Shown in pieces: positions 1 to 8,404 of a DNA stretch of 64,000 nt. Every line of letters starts with the position of its first letter. The first letter of the stretch is position 1. The translations under genes and the position numbers were made by a program. The DNA is from DATAJX01 sp036261915 (GTDB lineage Bacteria > Pseudomonadota > Alphaproteobacteria > UBA2136 > UBA6156): NCBI GenBank assembly GCA_036261915.1, contig DATAJX010000003.1, positions 110,399-174,398 of the forward strand, read 5' to 3'. The notes below the pieces were generated by a model. It saw only the letters and a list, made by a program, of their open reading frames with translations, did not search any database and had not been told where the DNA came from.

Positions 1-862
1 TGCCCTTGCCGTTTTTGGTGAGCACTTCGTCGGTGCTCAGGCCTTCTTTGAGCATGGCCTGTGCGGCCTTGAGGTTTTGCAGGTGGCGCAGCACCACCAT
101 GAAGGCGCCGTTGAGGTCTTCGCCTTGCGCCAGCAGGTTTTGCGTGAGCCTGTCGGTGAGTACCTTATCGCGCGCGCCGACGGCTTCGGCCAGCCGGAAC
201 ACATCGATGGGAATGGCGCCCGCCACGCACTGGCGCACGTGGTCTTCGGTAATGGTTTCGTCGCCCGCGTAGAGGCAGAGCTTTTCGACCTCGCGGGCGG
301 CGATGTCCCTATCGGCCCCCAGGTGCTGGGCCAGCAGGCCGATGGCGTGGCTTTCCACCTTTTTGCCCGCCTGATTAAACGCGTTTTGCAGGTACTGGCT
401 GAGGTCGGACGTCTTATCGAGGTAGAACCGCACGGCGAGGGCCTGCGGGTGGGCCTCGGCGGCCTTGACCAGCGGGCTCTTCTTTTCGAGGTGCTTGGGC
501 ACCGCCAGCACGATGAAGCAGTTTTCCAGCGGGCCTTGCAGCGTGGCTTTGACCGCATCGGTGAGGGCGGCGATCTCTTCGGCGCGTTCGTTGCCCGTGA
601 GGCCGCCCAGCGTGATGAGCCGCTTGCCACCGCCGAACGGGATGGTGGCGGCCTTGGCCGGCAGGCTGGTGGGGTCGGCCGCGATGTCGGTAAGCGTCAG
701 TTTGTCGGAGCCGAAGGGGTCGTTGGGGTCGAGCCCGCTTTGCTTGATGGCGGCTTCGGCGGCCTGGCGCAGGGCACCGGCGTCGTCGCCCCACAGCAGC
801 AGCAGGCCGGGCAGGCCCTCTTTCAGCTTTTGGCCAAGCTGGTTGCCGTAGCAGGTGGCCAT
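1..862 (-). CDS. holA: DNA polymerase III subunit delta (partial, C-terminus off window)
   Basis: Delta subunit of the clamp-loader complex, which opens and loads the beta sliding clamp at primed sites. The frame is open from the ATG at 862 to the window edge, giving 287 codons of an expected 330-350. The N-terminus carries the family pattern of a short helix, then LLLLWGDDAGALRQ at about residues 17-30, where AAA+ delta subunits have their degenerate nucleotide fold. IPIDVFRLAEAVGARD near residue 220 matches the family's middle domain. The start lies 4 bases after the lptE stop, so the two are cotranscribed and probably translationally coupled. leuS-lptE-holA-parB neighbourhoods are typical of alphaproteobacteria. 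Identification is by motif and context; the missing C-terminus could not be checked. Confidence 0.86.
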   Translation of the reverse strand, partial: MATCYGNQLGQKLKEGLPGLLLLWGDDAGALRQAAEAAIKQSGLDPNDPFGSDKLTLTDIAADPTSLPAKAATIPFGGGKRLITLGGLTGNERAEEIAALTDAVKATLQGPLENCFIVLAVPKHLEKKSPLVKAAEAHPQALAVRFYLDKTSDLSQYLQNAFNQAGKKVESHAIGLLAQHLGADRDIAAREVEKLCLYAGDETITEDHVRQCVAGAIPIDVFRLAEAVGARDKVLTDRLTQNLLAQGEDLNGAFMVVLRHLQNLKAAQAMLKEGLSTDEVLTKNGKG

Positions 863-866
863 GGGC

Positions 867-1427
867 CTACGGTTTATGTTTTTTGGATTGCTCGGGCGCG
901 AGTTCGGCCGGGGTGGGCGCCGCGATGGGGTGGGCGTAGTAGAGCGCGATGCGGCGGCTGATCTCGGCGGCGATGTTGTCGGCCGCCGTCAGCCGCGAGA
1001 AGTTTTTGCTGGCTTCGGTGGAATACGGCGATTCTTCGACATTATAGGCCGAACTGGCGCTGACCTGCGTGCGCAGCAGCACCTTGCCTTCGGGGTTGGT
1101 GAGCGTGAGCGTGGCCTGCATGATGATCTCGGCCCGGCTGGTGGTGGCGGTTTTTTCGACCGCCAGGGTGGCCGTTTGCTCGTGGATATTCACGTCGAGC
1201 AGGTCGAGCGTGGCGGCCTGGTCGGGGAAATCGAGCCGCAGCTTTTGCGCAATGCGCTGGGCGGGGCGGCGCTCGCCCGGCAGCAGCTTGCTGCCGCCCA
1301 TTTCGACCGTGCCGACCTGCACCTTGTGGGCCGAGGCCGCGCCGCCCGCCATAGGCGCATACAACGGCGTATAGCCGCAAGCGGTGAGCGAAAGGGCCAG
1401 AAGCGTGGTGCTGAAAAGGTTGCGCAT
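867..1427 (-). CDS. lptE: LPS assembly lipoprotein LptE
   Basis: Predicted outer-membrane lipoprotein that plugs the LptD barrel and helps insert lipopolysaccharide at the cell surface. The 186-residue product starts with a lipoprotein signal peptide, lipobox LTAC with Cys at about residue 17, followed by GYTPLY, which is characteristic of LptE. A longer reading from 1505 adds 26 residues without signal-peptide character, so I chose the ATG at 1427, which puts the lipobox at the normal distance. It sits directly upstream of holA with a 4-base gap. The usual leuS-lptE adjacency is broken by an opposite-strand gene at 1571-2287. The family is short and divergent, so the call rests on the lipobox, the GYTPLY segment and the holA context. 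Confidence 0.8.
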   Translation of the reverse strand: MRNLFSTTLLALSLTACGYTPLYAPMAGGAASAHKVQVGTVEMGGSKLLPGERRPAQRIAQKLRLDFPDQAATLDLLDVNIHEQTATLAVEKTATTSRAEIIMQATLTLTNPEGKVLLRTQVSASSAYNVEESPYSTEASKNFSRLTAADNIAAEISRRIALYYAHPIAAPTPAELAPEQSKKHKP

Positions 1428-1570
1428 GGCGGCACGATAGCCCTTTGCGTTTGTTTTGGCGAGAGGTTGAAAATTGGCTGAAACGCCCCATTTAAGAGGC
1501 ATCAATTACCGTTTGCCTTCGCAGACGGTCCCCACCGCCCCCGGTGTGGGGCCTACCTGTGGAGATTACC

Positions 1571-2287
1571 ATGACCAAGGCACTGATTTTGGTGCACACG
1601 GCCATCATGAACCCCGGCCAGACCCGCGAGGGTTGGCTGAAAACCATGGTGGGCGACCCGCTGACCGGCCAAGCCGGGCGCATTATTCGCGCCCTGCAGA
1701 TGGGCACGATGCTGACGGGTTGCGGGTTGTACATTCCCGTGGCGCCCCAGCAGCTTGACCCGGCCAAGAGCACCGACAGGCTTCCGGAAGAATTCACGGA
1801 AGCCCTGAAGCTGGTAAGCCGGGAGTGGCAGGCCTTTGGGCTTGACCGTGAGCAAGCCCTTGAACTGTTGGGCACTGCCCATGTGGACTGGTGGGAAGGC
1901 GTGCCTTCGAGCCAGATCAACACCGCCGGTGAAGCCCGGCGGGCGATCGAGCATGCCAAGCTTTACGGCTTTAACATGCTGTGCCCGGTGAGCACCGGTT
2001 ACGGCCATGCGGCAAGGGCGGTGCAAACCGTGTTTGCCGCGGCGGCCAAGGAGGGGCTGGCGGTGTGGGGTTGTGCCGATACCCCGTTTGAAGGGCTGGA
2101 CGGCCAACTGGCGGCGATTGTTGACCCCCCGCATGTGGCCGACGCGCCCTTTTTACGGGAGGCCGGGGAAACCCAGCCGCATGAGCTGGTGACCGACATA
2201 TTTAAAACCTGCAAGGCCGACAAAGCCAAATACAAGCAGGTGTGGAATATGCTGCAAACCACGCTGGCCCGCCTGAAAGCGGCCTGA
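1571..2287 (+). CDS. YdcF/DUF218-like protein of unknown function
   Basis: Predicted 238-residue cytoplasmic protein with no signal peptide or membrane segment. The ATG at 1571 is preceded by GGAG at 1561-1564, better than an in-frame start at 1544. A central stretch (about residues 115-160) has the layout of YdcF/DUF218 proteins: an acidic/polar turn, INTAGEARRAIEHAKLYGF, then a strand and STGYGHAARAV, resembling the family's NT..NA.. and TS..H..RA motifs. I cannot assign a reaction. It is the only rightward gene between leuS and lptE, which are usually adjacent, so it was probably inserted there. A strong terminator follows at once. Confidence 0.6.
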   Translation: MTKALILVHTAIMNPGQTREGWLKTMVGDPLTGQAGRIIRALQMGTMLTGCGLYIPVAPQQLDPAKSTDRLPEEFTEALKLVSREWQAFGLDREQALELLGTAHVDWWEGVPSSQINTAGEARRAIEHAKLYGFNMLCPVSTGYGHAARAVQTVFAAAAKEGLAVWGCADTPFEGLDGQLAAIVDPPHVADAPFLREAGETQPHELVTDIFKTCKADKAKYKQVWNMLQTTLARLKAA

Positions 2288-2298
2288 ACGAACGAAAA

Positions 2299-2326
2299 CG
2301 CCGCCCCGGTTGGGGCGGCGTTTTTT
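2299..2326 (+). terminator. Rho-independent terminator, possibly bidirectional
   Basis: A 9-bp GC-rich inverted repeat (CGCCGCCCC / GGGGCGGCG) with a 4-base loop is followed by six T on the plus strand. It ends the rightward gene at 1571-2287 and overlaps the stop codon of leuS. The A-run on the other side also lets it work leftwards. Confidence 0.85.
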
Positions 2327-4850
2327 ATTGGGACGTGACGATGTTGACCAGGCGGCCGGGGACGTAGACCTGTTTGGCGATCTGGCGGTTTTGCAGCCAG
2401 GGCAGGACCTCGGGCGCGGCTTTGGCCTGTTCGAGCGCGGCGGCTTCGGCGATGTCGGCCGCCACCGTGAGTTTGGCGCGCACTTTACCATCGACCTGCA
2501 CCACCAGCGTGATCTCGCTGGCTTTGGCCAGTTCGGCATCGGCTTGCGGCCATTGTTCGAAGCACAGCGGGGTTTTGTGGCCCAGCATGCTCCAGAGTTC
2601 TTCGGTGATGTGGGGCACTGCCGGGTTGAGCAGGCGGATGAGCGCCTCGGTGCCTTCGACCAGCAGAGGGCCTTCGGCTTTTTGCAGTTCGTTGAGCAGC
2701 TCCATGCACGCGGCGACCATGGTGTTGTACTGGAAGTTTTCGATGTCGCGCGTGACCTTGGCGATGGTCTGGTGGATCTTGCGCTGGATATCGCGATTTT
2801 GCGCGCCTTCCTTCGGCGCCGCGGCGGCACGCTCGGTGAGCGCCCAGACGCGGTTAAGGAAGCGGGAGGCGCCTTCGATGGCGGATTCGGACCATTCGAC
2901 GTCGCGCTCGGGCGGGGCCGCGAACAGGATGAACAGGCGCAGCGCGTCGGCGCCCACGCGGGCGATGAGGTCGTCGGGGCTATCGCCGTTATTCTTTGAT
3001 TTGCTTATCTTTTCGGCTGGGTGAATGGTTACTTGCTCGCCGGTGCTTTTCTCGAACGCTTTGCCGCCCTTCAATTCGACCTGGCTGGGGTAGAGGTAGG
3101 TGCCGTCGGCCTTCTGGTACGCATTGCCGATGAGCATGCCCTGGCACAACAGCGCCTTGAACGGCTCGGCCGTGGTGACGTGGCCCAGATCGCGCAGGGC
3201 CTTGGTGAAAAAGCGCGCGTAGAGCAGGTGCAGCACCGCGTGCTCGATGCCGCCGATGTACTGATCGACGCCGTGGGGCGCCCAGTAATCGACCGTGGCT
3301 TTATCGAGCGGCTGGGCCAGTGTGGGGCACAGGTAGCGGAAGAAGTACCAGCTGCTGTCGACGAAGGTATCCATGGTGTCGGTTTCGCGCACCGCCTTGC
3401 CGCCGCAGGTGGGGCAGGTGGTGTGTTTCCAGGTGGGGTGGCGGTCGAGAGGGTTGCCCGAGCCGGTGAGTTCGACGTCTTCGGGCAGTTGCACCGGCAA
3501 CTGGTCCTTCGGGACCGGGACCACGCCGCACTTTTCGCAGTGGATAAAGGGAATTGGGCAGCCCCAGTAGCGTTGGCGGCCCAGGCCCCAATCGCGCAGG
3601 CGCCACTGGGTTTTGCGTTGGCCCCAGCCGGCTTTTTCGGCCGCCAGTGCCATTTTTTCGCGCGCCTCGGCCACGCTGAGGCCGTTGAACTCGCCCGAGT
3701 TGACCATGGTGCCGACGAAGCCCACGTAGGCTTCCTTTTCGAGGTTGGCATTGGCGTGCTCGATGACCGAGATGATGGGCAGGTTGTACTTTTTGGCGAA
3801 GTCGTAGTCGCGTTGATCGTGCGCGGGGGCGGCCATGATGGCGCCGGAGCCGTAGGTGCTGAGCACGAAGTTGGCGGCGTACAGCGGCAGCTTTTGGCCG
3901 GTGAACGGATGGATGGCCGAATAGGGCAGCTTGTAGCCTTTCTTTTCGGCCTTATCGATGGTTTCTTGTGCTGTGCCGAGAGATGATGCCTCGTGCAGGA
4001 AGGAACGCAGTTTATCGTCGTTCTGCGCAGCCTGGAGGGCCAGCGGGTGCTCGGGGGCCACTGCACAGAAGGTGCAGGCGTAAAAAGTCTCGGGGTGGGT
4101 GGTGTAGAGCTCGAGTTCGCCGTCGGTGCCGTCGAGCTTCCAGTGCGCGGTGACGCCGGTGCTTTTGCCGATCCAGTTCTCTTGCATCGTCTTCACGCGT
4201 TCGGGCCAGTCGGGCAGGGTGTCGAGGTCGGCCAGCAGTTGGTCGGCGTAATGGGTGATTTTAAAGAACCACTGCGGCATCTTGCGGCGTTCGACCACCG
4301 CGCCGGAGCGCCAGCCCTTGCCGTCGACGACCTGCTCATTCGCCAGCACGGTTTGATCGACCGGATCCCAGTTGGCGAAGGCTTCGCCGCGGTACACCAG
4401 GCCCTTGTTGTACATGTCGATGAACAGGCTTTGCTGCGGGCCGTAATAGCTGGGCAGGCAGCTGGTGATCTCCTTACTCCAGTCGTAGCTCCAGCCGAAG
4501 GCGTTCATCACCTTTTTCATGTCGGCGATGTTGGCGAGCGTCCATTCCTTGGGGTGGGTTTTGCGCTTGATGGCGGCGTTTTCGGCGGGCAGGCCGAAGC
4601 TATCCCAGCCCATGGGGTGCATGACGTTGAAGCCTTGGGCGCGCTTGTAGCGGGCCAGCACGTCGCCCAGCGTATAATTCCGCACGTGGCCCATGTGCAG
4701 CACGCCGCTGGGGTAGGGCAGCATTTCGAGCACGTAATAGTGCTTTTTGCCGGGCTCGACGTCGGCCTGGAAGGCATTGGCTTCGGCCCAGGCCTTTTGC
4801 CATTTGGCTTCGACCGTGGCGGGAACGTACTTGGAATTGGCGATATTCAT
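2325..4850 (-). CDS. leuS: Leucyl-tRNA synthetase
   Basis: Class I aminoacyl-tRNA synthetase that charges tRNA-Leu in the cytoplasm. The 841-residue product has the usual bacterial length. The HIGH signature appears as HMGH in PYPSGVLHMGHVRNY (about residues 45-60), and the KMSKS signature as KISKSKNNG (about 610). The CP1 editing insertion contains TYGSGAIMAAPAHDQRD, the conserved threonine-rich/AHDQRD editing site. A CxxC..CxxC zinc-type pair is visible near residues 435-480. The start MNIANSKYVP matches family N-termini. The gene is downstream of a DUF3576 lipoprotein gene, a common alphaproteobacterial order. Confidence 0.98.
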   Translation of the reverse strand: MNIANSKYVPATVEAKWQKAWAEANAFQADVEPGKKHYYVLEMLPYPSGVLHMGHVRNYTLGDVLARYKRAQGFNVMHPMGWDSFGLPAENAAIKRKTHPKEWTLANIADMKKVMNAFGWSYDWSKEITSCLPSYYGPQQSLFIDMYNKGLVYRGEAFANWDPVDQTVLANEQVVDGKGWRSGAVVERRKMPQWFFKITHYADQLLADLDTLPDWPERVKTMQENWIGKSTGVTAHWKLDGTDGELELYTTHPETFYACTFCAVAPEHPLALQAAQNDDKLRSFLHEASSLGTAQETIDKAEKKGYKLPYSAIHPFTGQKLPLYAANFVLSTYGSGAIMAAPAHDQRDYDFAKKYNLPIISVIEHANANLEKEAYVGFVGTMVNSGEFNGLSVAEAREKMALAAEKAGWGQRKTQWRLRDWGLGRQRYWGCPIPFIHCEKCGVVPVPKDQLPVQLPEDVELTGSGNPLDRHPTWKHTTCPTCGGKAVRETDTMDTFVDSSWYFFRYLCPTLAQPLDKATVDYWAPHGVDQYIGGIEHAVLHLLYARFFTKALRDLGHVTTAEPFKALLCQGMLIGNAYQKADGTYLYPSQVELKGGKAFEKSTGEQVTIHPAEKISKSKNNGDSPDDLIARVGADALRLFILFAAPPERDVEWSESAIEGASRFLNRVWALTERAAAAPKEGAQNRDIQRKIHQTIAKVTRDIENFQYNTMVAACMELLNELQKAEGPLLVEGTEALIRLLNPAVPHITEELWSMLGHKTPLCFEQWPQADAELAKASEITLVVQVDGKVRAKLTVAADIAEAAALEQAKAAPEVLPWLQNRQIAKQVYVPGRLVNIVTSQ

Positions 4851-4878
4851 GGTGGCGCACCATAAACGCCCTGTGGAT

Positions 4879-4903
4879 AAATTAAAAGGCCCCGGAGGGC
4901 CTT
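4879..4903 (-). terminator. Hairpin terminator after the DUF3576 lipoprotein gene
   Basis: On the minus strand AAGGCCC-TCCG-GGGCCTT is followed by TTAATTT. It lies between the lipoprotein gene (stop at 4908) and leuS (start at 4850), so it may only attenuate readthrough into leuS. Confidence 0.65.
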
Positions 4904-4907
4904 GTTT

Positions 4908-5423
4908 TTACTGGCCGTTGGCCTGCGCCGCCACTTTGAGGCTGCGGGCCTTGGTGAGGATAATGTCTTCCAACTCGCGGTTGGTGCCGATGTCGGCCGG
5001 GGCATCGACCCAGGTGCCGGTTTTGGATTTGTTTTGTTTGAACAGCGTGACCTTGAGCGCGTCGGCGCGCAGGGTTTTGCCGAGGATGAGCACGCTGGCG
5101 CGCACACGCTCGTTGGGCTTTTCGGGGTTGGTGTACCAGTCGGTGGTGATGACGCCGCCAGCGCTGTCGGCCTGCGTGATGGGCATGAAGCTGATGGTGT
5201 CGAGCGAGGCGCGCCACAGGTAGGCGTTGACGCCGATGCGGCCGGTGGCCGTGCTGCCGCCGTTGTTGGCGCGGAAGGCATCGAGGATGTTGCCGCTTTT
5301 GCCCGAGAACAGGCCCGGGCCCTTGGGCATGTCGGTGGGATTGACCTCGGCCGGCTTGATTTGCGGGCTGGCGCAGGCGGCCAGGAAACTGACGGCGATG
5401 ATGGCGGTGAGCTTTTTGTTCAT
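4908..5423 (-). CDS. DUF3576 family lipoprotein
   Basis: Predicted 171-residue periplasmic-facing lipoprotein of unknown function. The N-terminus is a lipoprotein signal peptide with lipobox LAAC and Cys at about residue 17. The body contains GLFSGKSGNILDAF and a long acidic/polar segment ending in EDIILTKARSLKVAAQ, matching what I remember of the alphaproteobacterial DUF3576 family, which is usually encoded just upstream of leuS as here. No catalytic motif is visible. A role in envelope assembly is possible given the neighbouring lptE, but that is inference. Confidence 0.85.
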   Translation of the reverse strand: MNKKLTAIIAVSFLAACASPQIKPAEVNPTDMPKGPGLFSGKSGNILDAFRANNGGSTATGRIGVNAYLWRASLDTISFMPITQADSAGGVITTDWYTNPEKPNERVRASVLILGKTLRADALKVTLFKQNKSKTGTWVDAPADIGTNRELEDIILTKARSLKVAAQANGQ

Positions 5424-5631
5424 GCGGCGGAATATAGTGGCGGCTTTTGTTTCTGGCTAGGGGGTTGTCGTACCGCGTAAGCAGAAAGAAAGACTTACCG
5501 CTTTGGCCCTTGCCGCTTTGCGGCTTTGGGCACTGCAACCTTCGCCTCCGGCGCGGTTGCGGGCCTTTCGCTTCGCGCGGCTCTGCGCTTATGAAATTGC
5601 CTTCGGCAATAGCGCCCGCTTCGCGGCGAAC

Positions 5632-5658
5632 AAAAAAGCCCCAAGAAGGGGCTTTTTT
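5632..5658 (-). terminator. Rho-independent terminator of the porin gene
   Basis: AAAAAAGCCCC, a 5-base loop, then GGGGCTTTTTT. It is symmetric, so it can work on both strands, and lies 25 bases beyond the porin stop codon. The rest of the 5424-5631 gap is GC-rich with short degenerate inverted repeats and no convincing gene. Confidence 0.85.
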
Positions 5659-5683
5659 GCAGAACTTCTAAATCGCAAGCGAT

Positions 5684-6820
5684 TTAGAACTTCACCCGCA
5701 TGTTAACGCCATACAGGTTGATCGACTTCAGGTCGACCGCGGTGCGGTCGGCGTTGAGGTTACGATACAGGGCAGCAACGCTGACGCCTTGGCCCATGTT
5801 GTACTGAGCGCCGAGACCGAAGCTGTTCAGCTTGTCTTCGGCAGGAGCGGCACCGAGAACGCCGATGCTGCTGTAGTGCTTGCTTTGACCGTAGTCGGCA
5901 GCCACTTCATAGGCATCCCAAGCGTAACCGGCCTTGGCGTACCAGCTGGTCGGGGTGTCTTGGTTGGCAGTCTTGTTGGTCAGGCTTTCGCGGTTGTAAC
6001 CGACGGTACCGGCCAGGCCGCTGGCGTGGGCAACGCTGATGCTGGCATCGGTGCGAGCATTAACGGCGTTGGTTTGGGCAGCGGTGAGGGGGGTGGTACC
6101 AGCGCGGCTTTGGATGCTTTGGTAACCAGCGGCACCCTTAACCTTGAAGCCAGCAACGGCGCCATCGTAGAACACCGACGCGTCGGCGTCACCGTTTTGG
6201 GCCACAGCGGCACGACCTTGGAAGCCGGCGAAGATCGGGCTGTCGTAACGCACGCTTTGAGCGCGGTTTTGAACGTCCGGAGCGCCGACGTTAGCGATGG
6301 TGATACCGCTCAGGCCGTTAGCTTGGTTGCGGAACTGCAGGGCAGAACCGTAGTCGGAGGCGAACGAAGCGCCCATCACGTCGCGGACGCCGACCAAGTC
6401 TTGGTCGCGGACGCTGTCGATGGCGGTGCTTTGGTCGCCGAGGTAGATGCCACCGAAGCCACCGGACAGGCCAACGCGAGCTTGACGCTCGGCGAAGCTG
6501 TTCGGGCTAGCAGCCGGGGTGGTCGGTTGACCTGAAGTACCGGCGCTGTCAGCGCTTTGGGTGAAACCGTTGCTCGGGTTCGAGGCAATGGCCGATTCCA
6601 GCAGGAAGCTGGCGGTCAGGCCGTTGTCGAGGGCTTGAGCGCCCTTCAAGCCGAAACGGCTTTCGGATTTGTGGTTGTCAACAAACACCGTGTTGGTGTT
6701 GCGACCGTCATCATACGACAACGCGCTCTTGTTCACTTGGCCGTACATCTCCACATCAACAGCGGAGGCAGAGGCGGCGACAATGGCAAGAGCCGTGGTT
6801 GCCAGAAGGACTTTTTTCAT
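5684..6820 (-). CDS. Outer-membrane porin
   Basis: Trimeric-porin-like outer-membrane channel for small solutes. The 378-residue product begins with a cleavable signal peptide (about residues 1-20, MKKVLLATTALAIVAASASA). It then has VDVEMYGQVNKSALSYDD, the typical first strand of Gram-negative general porins, and a segment with LGDQSTAIDSVRDQD like the constriction-loop region. It ends in a strand finishing in phenylalanine (MRVKF), the C-terminal signature read by the BAM complex. Alternating hydrophobic/polar strands run throughout. Codon use is more T-rich than in the neighbours, consistent with a highly expressed gene. It has its own terminator and a long upstream region with a perfect palindrome. 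Substrate specificity cannot be read from sequence. Confidence 0.93.
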   Translation of the reverse strand: MKKVLLATTALAIVAASASAVDVEMYGQVNKSALSYDDGRNTNTVFVDNHKSESRFGLKGAQALDNGLTASFLLESAIASNPSNGFTQSADSAGTSGQPTTPAASPNSFAERQARVGLSGGFGGIYLGDQSTAIDSVRDQDLVGVRDVMGASFASDYGSALQFRNQANGLSGITIANVGAPDVQNRAQSVRYDSPIFAGFQGRAAVAQNGDADASVFYDGAVAGFKVKGAAGYQSIQSRAGTTPLTAAQTNAVNARTDASISVAHASGLAGTVGYNRESLTNKTANQDTPTSWYAKAGYAWDAYEVAADYGQSKHYSSIGVLGAAPAEDKLNSFGLGAQYNMGQGVSVAALYRNLNADRTAVDLKSINLYGVNMRVKF

Positions 6821-7233
6821 GGGTTACCTATCCTTGTGTTATCTGCCCGGGGACACTTACGTGTGTCGTCCGTGAGCCGGGGCAACTTATTCGCCCCTTA
6901 CTCGCGGGTCAACACTATTGACCCCGGTTTAGACCACCGCGTGTGGGCCGGATAACACACCGGACACGGCGTTGGTTCAGCGCAATAAGCGTAAAAGCGC
7001 ACCGGTTGTCAAGTGTGCCTGCCCCGCCGGGGGGCAATAGCCTTGAATTTGCTGGGTTTTTGACCCGATAAATGCGCCGCCTGCCGTTATACATATATAT
7101 AGGCATGCCCTACCGGGGGTTGCCGATGGCGTGGGATTTAGGCCGTGGGCATGGTTATTTGGGCGGCAATTAATAACAGGAAGAGTTCTAGGTGCTGTGG
7201 CTTAAAGGTTGCAGTTTTGGGTCGATTATAAAG
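6821..7233. other. Intergenic region upstream of the porin
   Basis: About 410 bases without a convincing gene between the porin start and the parB terminator. It holds the palindrome at 6906-6924, an AT-rich patch around 7088-7105 (ATACATATATATA), and otherwise nothing I recognise. It is probably the regulatory region of the porin. Confidence 0.5.
6906..6924. promoter_or_regulatory. 19-bp perfect palindrome, candidate operator/promoter of the porin
   Basis: GGGTCAA-CACTA-TTGACCC is a perfect 7-bp inverted repeat with a 5-base spacer, 86 bases upstream of the porin ATG. Read on the minus strand the inner TTGACC could be a -35 element, with a weak -10 (TAAGTT) 17 bases on. The symmetry suggests a dimeric regulator; which one cannot be told. 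Confidence 0.45.
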
Positions 7234-7260
7234 AAAAGCCCCGATGGACGGGGCTTTTTT
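7234..7260 (-). terminator. Rho-independent terminator of parAB
   Basis: AAAAGCCCC / GGGGCTTTT stem immediately beyond the parB stop, with T-rich tracts on both sides. It most likely terminates the leftward rsmG-parA-parB transcript. Confidence 0.85.
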
Positions 7261-7261
7261 G

Positions 7262-8356
7262 TTAGTTCAGGTCGATGCGCCCGCCTGGGGCGGCCGCGGC
7301 CACGGTGCCGATCTTTTTAAGCAGGCCCGAGAGCTGGTCGATATTATCGAAGAAAATCCGCACGCTGCCACCGGCATTGGCCTCTTTCTGGCGGATGGCG
7401 ACGCGCAGGCCGACGCGGTCTTGCATGAGCTGTTCGAGCGCCGAGATCTTCGGGTCGGACGGGCGGCGGCCGCGGCTGGGCTGGTTGGGCCGGGCAAGGT
7501 TGCGCACGAGGTCTTCGGTCTCGCGCACGCTGAGCTGGCTTTTGATGACTTTACTGGTGGCCTTGAGCTGCAGTTCGGGATCGTCGGAAAGGCCAAGCAG
7601 GGCGCGGGCATGGCCCATTGTGAGTAAGCCGTTATTGACGCACTCCTTGATTTTTTCGGGCAGGGCAAGAAGGCGCAGCAAGTTGGTGATATGGCTGCGG
7701 CTTTTGCCGGTGACGCGGGCCATGTCTTCGTGCGTGTAGGAAAATTCGGCCACCAGGCGCTGGTAGCCGGCGGCTTCTTCGAGCGGGTTAAGGTCGGCCC
7801 GCTGGACGTTTTCGACCAGCGCGACTTCGAGCGCGCGACCGTCGTCGAGTTCGCGGATAATGACCGGCACCTGCGTGAGGCCCGCCATTTTGGCGGCGCG
7901 CCAGCGGCGTTCGCCACCGATGATCTCGAACTTGCCTTCTTTGTTGGGACGCACAAGCAGGGGTTGTAAAACACCTTGCGCCTTGATGGAGCCGCTGAGC
8001 GCTTTCAGCGCGGCGTCATCGAACTGGCGGCGCGGCTGCACGGTGGACGGAATGAGCTGATCGATAAGCAGCGTGCGGTCGGCGGCGACCGGCGCGGCGG
8101 CTTGCTGGCCCGCGGCGGGCGTGGGCGCAATGGCGGCGGCGGCAGTATCGTCGAGCAGCGCGCCGAGGCCGCGACCCAGGCCGCGTTGCGCCGGCTTGGC
8201 GGCGGGCGTTGCGCCGGGCAGCGCCACGCTGGCCAGCGGGCTTTCGGGCTTGGCGGTGCTGGCGAACAGCGGGTTTTCGGATTTGGTTTCGGCGACGGCT
8301 TCGGCGTTGATTTCGGCTTCGGCTGCTTGGACTTTATTTTCGGGGCTGTCGGTCAT
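7262..8356 (-). CDS. parB: Chromosome partitioning protein ParB
   Basis: Centromere-binding CTP-dependent clamp that loads on parS and works with ParA to segregate replication origins. The 364-residue protein has the RGLGRGLGALL motif, here at about residues 58-68 instead of near the N-terminus, so it carries an unusual Ala/Glu/Pro-rich leader of about 55 residues. The ParB/Srx CTP-binding fold shows GERRWRAAK at about 155-163 and LVENVQRADLNPLEEA at about 182-197. A helix-turn-helix (THEDMARVTGKSRSHITNLLRLL) follows. An internal start would shorten the leader, but no strong ribosome site decides it. parB follows parA by 48 bases and a parS-like site lies upstream of parA. Confidence 0.96.
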   Translation of the reverse strand: MTDSPENKVQAAEAEINAEAVAETKSENPLFASTAKPESPLASVALPGATPAAKPAQRGLGRGLGALLDDTAAAAIAPTPAAGQQAAAPVAADRTLLIDQLIPSTVQPRRQFDDAALKALSGSIKAQGVLQPLLVRPNKEGKFEIIGGERRWRAAKMAGLTQVPVIIRELDDGRALEVALVENVQRADLNPLEEAAGYQRLVAEFSYTHEDMARVTGKSRSHITNLLRLLALPEKIKECVNNGLLTMGHARALLGLSDDPELQLKATSKVIKSQLSVRETEDLVRNLARPNQPSRGRRPSDPKISALEQLMQDRVGLRVAIRQKEANAGGSVRIFFDNIDQLSGLLKKIGTVAAAAPGGRIDLN

Positions 8357-8404
8357 GGGGCTCTCTTTTTATTTATGGCGTTTTGAATTTGGCTTTTTCA
8401 TTTT

